Source of the DNA: Priapulus caudatus
Lineage: Eukaryota > Priapulida > Priapulimorpha > Priapulimorphida > Priapulidae
Length of the DNA stretch: 26,610 bases
Direction of reading: 5' to 3'
NCBI RefSeq assembly: GCF_000485595.1
Contig: NW_014578031.1
Span: forward strand, 1 to 26,610
Shown in pieces: positions 1 through 10,398 of the stretch. Every line of letters starts with the position of its first letter. Within the stretch, counting starts at the first letter, position 1. Made by a program: the position numbers and the translations under genes. The notes below the pieces were generated by a model. It had not been told where the DNA came from. It did not search any database and saw only the letters and a program-made list of their open reading frames with translations.

Positions 1-120
1 ACTGTACAGTATAAGCAGTTGACGAGCCTCTTAGAATTATATTGCTCTCATCGTTATGTAAAGCTTGTTCTAGTTGCAAATAACATTGGTTTGCTGTATT
101 GTCCACTTACACTACTTCAG

Positions 121-3100
121 CAATACCTGACCATGTTCGGGGCGACGGTGGCACTGCCTCTGATAGTTACTCCGCAGATGTGCATCTATGACAACACGCT
201 CGCCCAGAGCAAGGTCATCTGCACGGTCCTGTTCGTGAGTGGCTTCGTCACCATTCTGCAAACGACGTTCGGCTCGCGGTGAGCATGTTCGCGTTTCCTG
301 TCGTCTGCCTGCTCGCCAGGTTGCCACGGTACTTGAAAAAAAAATGCAGATCTTTCTTTTCAACAGTTATTCTATTGGTGATGCGTCCTCTGTGATATCT
401 CGTTCTTACGATATATCTCACCTCTCATATCCTGTTAAATTCGATAATTATAAGCCCGCCAAAAGTGTAGCATGTAGATATGAAAGTGGCATAAGAAATG
501 ACATCACAAAATGTGGTTTTCTAGGTTGCCGATTGTTCAAGGCGCCAGTTATGGTTTCCTAGCACCTGTATTTGCCATCCTTTCTCTACCAAAATGGCAG
601 TGTCCTGATGCTGAAGGTAGAGTATGTCAATACTAATAATACTAATATGCGTAATACATATTTAGTACATATAGTATCAATTTCATGCATGTGTATGTGC
701 AGAGGGGCAGTAGTACCTGTGCATGAGAGCATGTGAGTTGAAGTTTCCATTGTTTATTTGCTTGCATGTCATATATCTGTGTGTATGTATATACGTATAT
801 GTATGTGGTCTGTGGAGGCATTTCCATGTGCAGAGGCTTATATATGCAGGCATTTAAATGGCAAAGTGTTTGTGAGCATGTATATATGTATGCATGTATG
901 CTTGCTATTGCTTTGGCAATGTGCCGATCGCTCATTAATGCTTGCAGCTCTAACATTGATGACACAGGATGAGAAAGACAGTATCTGGTTATCTCGTATG
1001 AATGAGGTGAGGTATATATTATTCAGGCCAATAATTTCTAACAGCTTGATTGTTTGCAGCTACAGTTTCTCTAACTTTAAATCCCTGCACATCACATCCT
1101 GTGAATCAAATATCAATGTCATGAAATACTTACTTATATTTATGTAGGTGGCCAGTTTTATTAACTATATATATAGAAATATTAGGGACAGTTAATAAAA
1201 ATGAAAATGTTAAGGCGGTAGAACGGTTATACCATGCTATGCAACAACATACAGACTGACACACTATAAATAAATAAATATATATATATATAGACATATA
1301 GTTTCTTTTTAATGCCAACTTGCTTAGAACCTAATTAAACTGCAGTTAAATGAGAATGATGTTGTCTATTATACTTGCACAGCCTACAGGATGTGTGCAT
1401 TGTAAATGTTTATCATATGTTCACCTGCGATCAAACGTGAAAGGAAGTTATTGGTGTGTTTTGCAGATACAGGGCTGCCTGATTGTCGCATCATTCTTCC
1501 AAGTTCTGATAGGCATAAGTGGCCTTGTCGGATTCATATTGCGCTTTATCGGCCCTCTTGCCATTGTTCCAACCATCTCACTCATCGGTCTGTCACTGTT
1601 CAGAGTGTCCGCTGGCTTTGCTTCCAAGGAATGGTGGACAGCTATATTGTGAGTTTTAAGCGATCAAAAACTTTAGTATATGACAAGATATTTGAATAGG
1701 CCATCTGCACAAACTGTTTTGAAATGTACATTTACCATTTACGGTAAGCCGGACTTCTGAGATATTGTCATGCTATTCTAATCATTATTTTTATTGTTAG
1801 AACAACTTTTTTGTGGTTCATTTTCGGCAGATATCTGTGACACGCTGCTAAATGCACAGGGTGAAAAATATTAAGAACATAGAACACTTCCCAGCATGCT
1901 TGCATGTTACATCACGTTTTTGAAATTGCATGCTTATTTTCGCATTAAAATTCAACAACCATCTTGTGAACATGTCTCTTAAGTAGGGGTGTAACGATGC
2001 ATCGAAATATCGATGCATCGCAATAGACAGCGTCACGATAGTCAACCGTCGACCATCGATGGTAAATATGACCATCGATAGTATTGCATGACTATTGCGG
2101 TAGTACTACCACGATAGTTTCGATAGTTTCGATAGTTGCGTATCTACCCTGTGTTGGTAATTTAGAGGGCTAAAAATTCAGAGGTAATCCGTAGGGTAAA
2201 TTACCCTACGGGTTTGTTACGGATTTCAGGAGGAAACCTGAAGGAAATCCGTACGGATTACTTAAAAATAACTTGCCGTTACCGTTCTCCTTCCACCTCT
2301 GCAATTATCTTTGCCTTAAAATCATTAAATGTACACAGAGTCTGTGGTGGCAGAGCCATTATACAGCATTTCAATCAACTATCTGACAAATCTGTACAAT
2401 AAAATGCTGAGCTCCCAATGCGAAAATAGTAATGTTTAACTTTAAGGTATTTTATTCAGGACAGTTTGTCCTGCATGCAATTTTTTCTTTCATAGTAAAA
2501 TTTAGCCTACCCTGTACAGATTACTTAGATTTTGAGCGGATTTGCTCATTTGTGAAGGAACAAATCCGTACGGATTAGTCCTCAAACTGGGGAAATTCGA
2601 GCCCTGAATTTATGATCAGAAGTAAACAGCAAACACCCATAACGAGTGCTAAAATTCACACGCACACACTTCAAGCTGCTCCCAAATCGAGGAAATAGAT
2701 CGCGAGATTTCCGGTTCTAAAACGAGGCTGACAGCATTTGTAACATGCTTAGGAAAGACCCATAGAGTACCGAAGTGTGACGATATGTCATGATAATAAA
2801 GAAAAAATGCATGCTAATAAAATAAATACACAAAACTTGTGTATTCCATGCGAAACAGAATATTTTTGTAATTAATATGTATTTACACAATACTATTGCA
2901 ATAGTCCTACAACTATCGCAATACTATCGCAATACTATTGCAATAGTATTTTAACTATCGCAATACTATCGCAATAGTAAAATTGACCCCAATAGTCACC
3001 TCTTAAGTAATGACTCAGTTAGACCTGAATGTGAGGATTATTAGATTTATTGCTTACTAGTAGCATTTATCTCTCTTGCAGAACAATTGTGCTGATCACT

Positions 3101-6100
3101 GTCTTCTCCCAGTACCTGCGCTACGTTGACGTTCCATGCATTGGTTACACACGAGGAGTCGGATTCAAACGGCTGACCCTGCCTATCTTCAAGCTTTTTC
3201 CTGTAAGTTAGCACCTACACACAGAGCACGCACACTGTCATGCATGCTCGCTCGCACGCGCGCATGCACACATAGTACTGTTAAACTTAAATATGTGAAG
3301 TTTGAAATAAACATTTTCTCATGCATCCATGGACAATGTTAAAGTCTCAAAGCAACTCGATCTCCTAAAAGTACCAGCATAATTTTACACGAATAATCAA
3401 TCCAGTGCCACCACTGACAGATGGGAATGGTGTTAATAATTGAGGTTAAAAATTTTCAATATTATAATTGTCTCGATTTTAAATTATCCAGTATGATTAA
3501 AATGTTGTCAAGCAGTTGAATTATAGTAATGTAAAAAGAAATATTTACTTAAGTTTATTACGAAAAAGTATTGTTGGTGTTAAGTATAAAAAATATCGAG
3601 CCTAACCTCTTTTGGAATCAGTGCACGTTTGACCATCTAGCTTAGAATAATGAAACCCTACTGCTGCATCTGTCTCCAGGTGATACTGTCTATCACGATT
3701 GTTTGGCTGTTGTGTGCTATCCTAACCGCTTCCGGCGCCCTGCCTGATAACCCGACAGCTCATGGCTACTGGTCAAGGACAGACACGAAGCTGGAAGTGC
3801 TGAATACTGCGCCGTGGTTCCGATTCCCATACCCATGTGAGTCGAATCGATGCGGAAATACGTTCCTACTGGCCATTATATTTGTGTTCTAGTTAATTCG
3901 TGCCACTATTGACACTCGGATGTCAGCACTATTTGAGTGCGGGGTGAAACGTTTTAATTATGAATTTTATTAAATGCTAAATATTCGCGCCGCGTTTGTG
4001 TTCCAGTTCAGTGGGGCCTTCCCACCGTTAGCACCGCTGGAGTGATAGGGTTGCTTGCCGGATTCATGTCGTCGATCGTGGAGTCCGTGGGGGATTACTA
4101 TGCCTGCGCTCGCCTCGCCGGGGCCCCTCCACCGCCGAGCCACGCCATTAACAGGGGAATGTGTGAGTTAAACCATGCAATCGGTGTAAATGTTGTAAAG
4201 CGTGTACGTGTGTAATCAGTCTCGGTTATTTGTATGCCTCACCTAGCTGCAGTCTTATTTGTACTACAATACGTTTGTGCATTTGTACATATCCTAAATA
4301 GTCACCTCGATGCTGTTGGAAAATACATATACCCATCTCCCATATATCTGAAATTCTATATCACTCCAGATTCTCTGGAAAAATATACTGCTGTTAACAA
4401 GCAATAGTTGTTGGATTGTACAAACTACGAGTTGCGTGAATACGTCGTTAAGTGAGTATTGACTGCTGAATATCAGGTGACTTCACACACGTTCTATTCC
4501 TGACCAGTTATGGAAGGACTGGGATGCATGATCGACGGTGTGTGGGGTAGTGCCAGCGGAACCACATCGTACAGTGAAAACATCGGTGCGATTGGCATAA
4601 CCAAGGTACTTTTAGCAGATAAATACGTCGCTGAGAAGTTGTGCGATGCTTTATTGTTGCAGTTAGATTTATATATATGTGTGTTTTCGTCACAGGTTGG
4701 AAGTCGTAGAGTCATTCAAGTGGCAGCAGTAGTGATGATGCTGTTTGGGACTATAGGAAAGTTTGGCGCCCTGTTTGTCACTATACCAGAACCCATAATA
4801 GGTACGATCACTGCTATAATTATTCTAAATACTTTGCTTGTTGTTATGATAATTTTGATTTGTTCTATACTGTCAAAAGATTACTCCCGTCTGTTGTTTA
4901 TAGTGACCTTACTTATTTTAGCTGCATGGTCTGAAGGCTATTCCACTCTGTGTTTATATACTATTTTGTAAAAGTTGGTCTGTGTGGAGGCTACTCTTTC
5001 TAATGTGTTATAAATTGTTTTGTTGGTTTGAGTTTGGCTGTTTATTCTAATGTGCCACTCACCGTTTCGTTTGAGTTTAGCTGTTGATAGGCTACTTGCA
5101 TGACACAATGCATTTACTGTTGCTAGGAGGCATGTTTTGCGTTGTGTTCGGCATGGTGACAGCCATAGGCCTGTCTAACCTTCAGTTTGTTGATCTCAAC
5201 TCAACCCGCAACCTATTTATCCTCGGCTTCTCCATAATCTTCGGCTTGGTGTTGCCGACGTGGTTAGGGGAGCACAACGACGTTATTAAAACAGGTAGGG
5301 TGATACCAACTAACGGATGGGACTTTCCCCAGATTTTATTCGTACTGATTGTTATACATACTGTGTTCCTATGTGGCATCTAGTAACAAGTTCATCAGCA
5401 TATATGTTTTCATACCAGGGCCTAATCCAGGGCATTTTTCATACTGAATAACATGCCACCCTGACCCCTAGCAAAATGCCCAAATTACAAAATTCATAAA
5501 ACGCCCAAATTAGCAGAGCTCTGATGCAGATCTCCATATTTCTATCGTTATGTAGGTACTGTTTTATATTAAAATGCTCATATAAGATCTATAATCTATT
5601 ATCTGAATAAAATGTGTCAACCAAACACCGAATTTAATGTGATAGATAAGTATATATATAATTTTTTAGGCGAGCGTATACATGCCCTAATTCCACATTT
5701 TTAGCTCAGCTGACGAGGTCAGATGCAGCTTGTAGAATCGCATGAATGTTTGTCCGTCCGTCCGGCCGTCCGTCCGTGTGTCAACAATTATGGCACAAAT
5801 CTTAACCGCTCGACGTACGGTCTTGATATTTGGGACGTCGGAGGGGGGGGGGATAAGAACTGGGGATGTTGAATTTGGGGGTCAAGGGTCAAGGTGTGTC
5901 AATCGAGGGGGAATATTTCCCCCTTAACTTAAGGTATAGGTGTATAGTGTGATGGGCAGGAAACCCATCACCAGCGCGAAATTGGAGGTCACAGGTCAAA
6001 TGGCAGGGGGGGAAAGGTCAGATATCAGACATTTTCTGAGGACATGGTCTAACGGACCGAGTGAAAAACTTTTTTGTTTCAGCGCTGACCTACCATTTTT

Positions 6101-7590
6101 ATCACTTTATTGAAAGGACCATGAAATGTGCTTTCCGCTGACGTGCGAAGAGTAAGTGTCTGATAACCTTTTGACCCTCAAGAGGAGAGGTCAACACGGA
6201 TTTGTTGACTGTTAACAAAGGACTGAACTGCTTTTGCTATTAGAGCCTCCTCCACCCACCCCACCCTCCTCACACCACCACCATTACGCTCGCACTCGCC
6301 GCATATTCATGATAACATGTTAATATACTTATAGTGAAGTCATTAAAGTTACACAGCTGTATCTTTATTACTGTACTATCGGTATAGCAAAGCCTATCAT
6401 AGATTTTAGATCTGTATTAGTAGCATCCTAGATATATGCTCTGAGCGCGAACGCGGTGGCGGGAGGGCGCACTTGATTCGGTTGCCAGTGAGTTTATCAG
6501 AAGAATACCTGGCTACAGTACACGTCAGTTGAGCGCTGTCGCTCTGCGGCGCTTGTTACTTCTCACATCCACTTGGCTTTAGCAGAACTAAATTGCCTAT
6601 GACAGGATGAAGGCATATGAAAGTACGTGAAATTCAAATTCACCAGCGTTTATTGGCCGTCACCTTTCTCGCGATACAGCTGACGCAGCGACGAGTAAGT
6701 GTACGTTGTATGGTTTCCTGATGCAGGTAACAAGGCATTAAATCAGATCATCACCGTGCTCTGCAGCACTAGCATGTTTGTCGGCGGGGTGACCGGTTTC
6801 GTCCTCGACAACACCGTTCCAGGTGAGTGCTTCGGCTTTGGCGACAAACCTGATGAGCCTGCCAATGTTCAAGCCCTGTAGAGAAGCACTGCGGATATTG
6901 GGTAGCTTCCCGCATGCACATCCTTTTCCTTTACTTCCTCCTTTGCTTCTCGAGTTAATATTACAGAAACTTAAGAATTCGTCTTCACGACATACTTGTA
7001 GGATTGGTATACTGCATTGTTGCATTCTTTCAGTCCAATCTAGGATAAATTTTAAGACTTATTTTATTTTAAGGATGTTTTGGGATAAATTTTAGGAAAT
7101 TTTATTTTATTTCACTTTAAGGATAAATTGTAGGCAATTTTATTTTATTTCACTTTAAGGATAAATTTTAGGACAATTTTTTTTTGTAATATTTCTAAAC
7201 AATTTTAACCCTGACCAATCTATGCGTAGTCAGTCAATCCGACCAGACATCGCCTACAGCTTTCTTTTCGCCGTATTGGCAGGTACGCTTGCCGAGCGGG
7301 GACTTCTGCAATGGAGAAAGCAATTGGTGGTAGAGGGCGACACCGAGGATCGCACGAACGGCTCGACCTACGACTTTCCCTTCGGTATGAATCTCGTGCG
7401 AAAGGTCTCCTGCTTCCGTTACGTGCCCATCTGTCCGACGTTCTCGGGCCGCTTGTACTCAAACCTGCTGCCGCAGATTCTTCGCAAGAGCAACTCTCAG
7501 GCGGGAAACGCTCGACAGCAGCCAACAGAGTGCTCGCCGCCACCGGCCGAGTCGTCGTGCGAAAATCGCGAGAGCTCCCACACGGGTTGA
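121..7590 (+). CDS. SLC23A1-like: SLC23 nucleobase/ascorbate transporter, 5'-partial, 12 exons
   Basis: Multi-pass plasma-membrane transporter of the NAT/SLC23 family (vertebrate members SVCT1/2 carry Na+ and ascorbate; others carry nucleobases). Exons, all with AG/GT borders and matching phases: 121-278, 525-616, 948-1006, 1467-1648, 3082-3202, 3680-3836, 4007-4162, 4508-4605, 4696-4801, 5127-5294, 6727-6822, 7283-7590. They join to 1701 nt, 566 residues plus TGA. The first exon starts at [13 protein letters not shown], so roughly the first 60-80 residues lie upstream. Hallmarks seen: FSQYLR in exon 5, YPFQWGLPT across exons 6/7, [19 protein letters not shown] in exon 7, the NAT signature [11 protein letters not shown] in exon 8 followed by VGSRR in exon 9, GLSNLQFVD in exon 10, FVLDNTVPG across exons 11/12 and [10 protein letters not shown] in exon 12. 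The tail after PICPTF is poorly conserved, as usual. Family assignment is firm. Substrate is uncertain because the signature has Glu where vertebrate ascorbate transporters have Pro. Confidence 0.96.
279..947 (+). other. SLC23 introns 279-524 and 617-947
   Basis: Two introns around the 92-bp exon at 525-616. They are AT-rich, with TATG/TGTA-rich simple sequence at about 650-900. Open frames here are short and match no protein I recognise. The acceptor at 946-947 was chosen over a later AG at 966-967 because only the earlier one keeps frame and restores the residues [11 protein letters not shown]. Confidence 0.7.
1007..1466 (+). other. SLC23 intron 1007-1466
   Basis: AT-rich intron with an ATAA/TA simple repeat near 1265-1293. 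I see no gene or transposon structure in it. Confidence 0.65.
1976..3009. mobile_element. hAT-like non-autonomous element in an SLC23 intron
   Basis: A 10-bp direct repeat CTCTTAAGTA occurs at 1976-1985 and 3000-3009. Inside the left copy the sequence begins GGGGTGTAACGATGCATCG, the kind of end seen in hAT-type elements, followed by ATCGATG and CGATAGT repeats. The right end carries many copies of CTATCGCAATA. The long direct repeat fits an 8-bp hAT duplication plus shared terminal bases. Terminal inverted repeats are weak, there is no transposase, and the middle is interrupted by a second element. The hAT assignment is inferred from end sequence and duplication length. Confidence 0.6.
2159..2612. 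mobile_element. Nested element with GGGCT/AGCCC ends
   Basis: A probable second element inserted in the 1976-3009 element. The left end is GAGGGCTAAAAATTC and the right end, read inverted, is CAGGGCTCGAATTTCC. AATTTA flanks both sides (2159-2164 and 2607-2612). The interior repeats ATCCGTACGGAT-like palindromes around 2180-2265 and 2565-2580. No coding capacity. The borders are approximate and the ends are imperfect inverted repeats. Confidence 0.4.
3203..3679 (+). other. SLC23 intron 3203-3679
   Basis: Holds a short CA/GC-rich simple stretch near 3215-3270 and otherwise AT-rich unique sequence. No gene seen. Confidence 0.65.
5295..6726 (+). other. SLC23 intron 5295-6726 with a probable dispersed repeat
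   Basis: The largest intron of this gene apart from the transposon-bearing one. At 5745-5778 it contains a (GTCC)n tract. This is followed by repeated GGTCA-type and G-rich segments (5830-6010), including a run of G near 5843-5853. The style (GTCC tract, then a purine-rich unique part) suggests one copy of a genomic dispersed repeat, but I see no terminal repeats or target duplication. No gene found. Confidence 0.45.
7041..7178 (+). repeat. 38-bp tandem repeat in the last SLC23 intron
   Basis: GGATAAAT recurs at 7043, 7083, 7121 and 7159. The unit is about 38 bp (GGATAAATTTTAGG then ATTTTATTTTATTTCACTTT), present in about 3.5 copies just upstream of the last exon. It is AT-rich and non-coding. 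Confidence 0.8.
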
Positions 7591-8860
7591 CAGGCGCTTA
7601 AAGGCCGCTCACGTGAAGTCGACATTGTTATGATGCCAATGAAGTCATTAGGGTAGAGAAGGGGCAGATGTACTTTTCGTCCCTTTCGCATTTCGCTCGT
7701 GGTAAAATATGGCGCGAAGGCTTCGTGGCATATCCATTTTTAAATAGTAGATGGCAATTTTGTGTCCACACACACACCTTGTAGAAATGGAGATTTTAGC
7801 GTAATCACACTAATCCTTGCTGAGGCTAGCAGGTAAACTGTGCATGTCTATGCTTTCAACACCATGCATATGCTAACAAGTATATCACCTTATACGTGCG
7901 CATTCAAACGTGTTTGTGGTCACCTCTAAAGAACGAACACCTCTCTAGAAAGGACACTGTTTCCCTCCAGTAGCAGTTATGCAGTGAAATGGACACCTGT
8001 TTTTAATGAAATGTTTTAAGGTTTTCTTTGACTGTCCCTAATATACAGGTTTGGCCTCATATAATTTCAGATCATTTTAAAATTGTTGGTACAGTAGTTA
8101 AAATGCAAGGCTACATTATTATTTTTATATACTTAACAACTTATTGTTATATTTTTATTATGTACGGCGAACACGATGGTATAATCTAACAAAGCCTGTT
8201 AACTGGTTTCCAAGGGCTTACACATCCTAGTTCAGCCCTGTAACTATGCATAGCTTAGATGTTCGTATTATATTGGTACTGGTCCACACACGGCTGACAT
8301 CCATGGGTCTTTCAGAAAACAACACTCCCAGTAAAAATTGGATGCTTTGATTTGTAAGACAATCTGGTTGTAAAAATCAATTGATGGTTTGATTGTTGTG
8401 ATTTGATAGCATACTTCTATGACTGCATATATAGGATAGATGATTATTATACCTTGTTTTATTGTTAAATGTTTTTACTTGACATTTAAAAATTTATCAT
8501 GTTAATTAATTTTTTATCGTGCAATTCAATAATATTTTATATGCTCAGGATGTCTTTGTTTTTATTAATTGAGCCTGGTCTTTATCTTGCATAATAATGA
8601 CCAGGTAACCATCCACCCAGTGGGTGGTGCAATATATCCGCTTGGTTGTAAGTGTCCACAGGCCTTCATAGTTAAATTCTTTACACTTGAAGAAAACTTT
8701 GTCAAAATTTTAAACCTGAACTACCGCTAGAACACATTCGAGTTAATCATGTCTTCAATACCAAATTATTTAATAGCATATTTACAATATACAAAAATAT
8801 AAGAATAAAGCGTAGTGATATAACACTACTATGTGAATATGAGTTTTTTCCTGAATTATG
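7591..8860. other. Convergent 3' region between SLC23 and TMEM218
   Basis: No gene seen. It should hold the 3' untranslated ends of both convergent genes. For the minus-strand gene, candidate poly(A) signals are ATTAAA at 8769-8774 and AATAAA at 8561-8566 and 8458-8463 (read on the minus strand). I cannot tell which is used, and no convincing AATAAA follows the SLC23 stop codon closely on the plus strand. Confidence 0.5.
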
Positions 8861-9846
8861 TCAACTTCGGTGTGTCTTCAAAGCTTTGGCATATATTGGT
8901 TCTGCCAAATAATGCTTCAGAACACCCACCATACCAACTATAAGAGAGATGGACAGGAAGCCAAGAATAGCCAGTCGCCAGTAGAAGAGTCCATCGTATA
9001 TCTGCAAAAAACAGAAATTAACAAATTAACAATAAACAATTAAATTGATGGAATTTTTACCTATTCATTTTAATTGTGTATATACACATAATATTACAAT
9101 GTACAAATAATATTCTTGGTATGATTTAATATAATCATAATGATTCACTTTCATGATCAGATGGGCACACTTATTACAAATGCTATTTGTAATTACAAAT
9201 GGGTGGTTGTACGTGGTGCTGCATGCCAGGTTGTAAGTGCCAACACGGACAACCCACCCCTTATTTAACCCGAGCATGATAGACATTTACATACATCTGC
9301 TATTACTTACGCTGAGAGGGTCTATGTCCCTCAGGGTACTGCTGGAACGTACCCTGGTACCTATCTAATATGCCGGACCGTACGTCGCCTACTCCACTAA
9401 CGAGTCTAGGGAGTCGCCTACGCCTACTCCCTAACCCTAACCATATCAGATAGTTACCAGGGTACGTTCCGGCAGTACCCTGGGGGACATAGAACTTATG
9501 AGCATTACTTACGGTCATATCCAACTCGGGAGGTGGTGCAAGTGGTTGCCTAGGTAGGAACACCAGGAACAGCGTGACAGCCAGAGCGATTGCAAACGTA
9601 ATGAAGCCACTATTCCTGAAAGCAGAGCGAGACCACATTCATTTTAAATCAGTAAAGTTATTTTCGCACTTAATCGACGGACTATCTTAATAGGCATAGC
9701 AATTAGTCAATTTAGCACGGCACTCACCTTGCGCCGCCAGTAACCGCAGTGCAGAAGATACAGAGAAACAGGCACATAACCCAAAGCGCTCCGATAATAA
9801 TGACACCGACTCCGACTCCCAAGATACGAATGCTCTCTTCGGCCAT
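8861..9846 (-). CDS. TMEM218: TMEM218, transmembrane protein 218 (complete)
   Basis: Small integral membrane protein of the ciliary transition zone; in vertebrates it acts with the tectonic/MKS module and its loss causes ciliopathy. Coding exons on the minus strand: 9846-9728 (from ATG, MAEESIRILGVGVG), 9615-9513 (NSGFITFAIALAV) and 9001-8861 (IYDGLFYWRL to TGA). Phases are 2 and 0, and all borders are GT-AG. The joined product is 120 residues, close to the 115 of the human protein. It has three hydrophobic segments: about residues 8-33, 43-59 and 85-105. The family marks are the N-terminal LGVGVGV, a proline-rich loop (PRQPLAPPPELDM) and the near-invariant C-terminal HYLAEPIYAKAL. The first Met fits the family start. 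Intron 2 begins with a 193-bp inverted-repeat element lying directly against the donor. Confidence 0.95.
9302..9512. mobile_element. 193-bp foldback MITE at the TMEM218 exon-2 donor
   Basis: The element runs 9311-9503 and is flanked by a perfect 9-bp duplication ATTACTTAC at 9302-9310 and 9504-9512. Terminal inverted repeats of about 60 bp share CAGGGTACTGC and GGAACGTACCCTGGTA with few mismatches. The centre contains CCCTAACCCTAACC at 9429-9442. It has no coding capacity. The 9-bp duplication with long inverted repeats resembles Mutator-type non-autonomous elements, but family membership is an inference. On the minus strand the duplication reads GTAAGTAAT, the first nine bases of TMEM218 intron 2. 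Confidence 0.85.
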
Positions 9847-9968
9847 AATTGCAGCCGATATTCTCCGTCTTTAGTATCTAAATGGAGTACAGCAACATTT
9901 ACTTGATTTGTAAACATGCACATTGAACCTCACGCGTACACTTTTAAAACATTTACACGCACTCCATC

Positions 9969-10001
9969 CATAGATACTAACCCAAGGGGTTAGTATCTAT
10001 G
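9969..10001. repeat. Perfect 15-bp inverted repeat upstream of TMEM218
   Basis: CATAGATACTAACCC (9969-9983) is followed after three bases by its exact reverse complement (9987-10001). It lies about 120 bp upstream of the TMEM218 start codon. A related ACTCCATTTAGATACTA string occurs in the opposite orientation near 9872-9890. Its role is unknown; it could be a small insertion remnant or a dyad regulatory site. Confidence 0.7.
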
Positions 10002-10056
10002 CTCCATCTTTAAACTATGTCCGACACAAGTGACCCCTGGTGGTGAAAAGGCTAAT

Positions 10057-10398
10057 TTAGGCATAGAAATATATATATACGCCTAGTGAGGACCCGAAAC
10101 GGGCATTACACAGAATAATAATGTAGTACAAATATCTATCGCTACAAAGTTCATAGATCATCTTTTGTTCAAATTTTTTAGTCTTCGTTCACTTTTTCTT
10201 TCATACTGTTTGATTCTCTTTTAGGCATAGAAATATATATATACGCCTAGTGAGGACCCGAAACGGGCATTACACAGAATAATAATGTAGTACAAATATC
10301 TATCGCTATAAAGTTCATAGATCATCTTTTGTTCAAATTGTTTAGTCTTCGTTCTCTTTTTCTTTCATACTGTTTGATTCTCTTTTAGGCATAGAAAT
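10057..10398. repeat. 164-bp tandem duplication
   Basis: GCATAGAAAT starts at 10061, 10225 and 10389, giving two near-identical 164-bp units plus the first bases of a third. Each unit contains CGCCTAGTGAGGACCCG and the palindrome CCCGAAACGGG. The few differences between units imply a recent duplication. Non-coding. Confidence 0.9.

Noticed and set aside
8613-9258. Two segments with GGGTGG and GGTTGTAAGTG flanking TMEM218 exon 3 (about 8623-8664 and 9198-9258)
   Set aside because: Similarity is too short and gapped to call an element or duplication.
9303-9638. 111-codon minus-strand open frame
   Set aside because: It is TMEM218 exon 2 read straight through its donor into the inverted-repeat element. 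Only 9513-9615 is coding.
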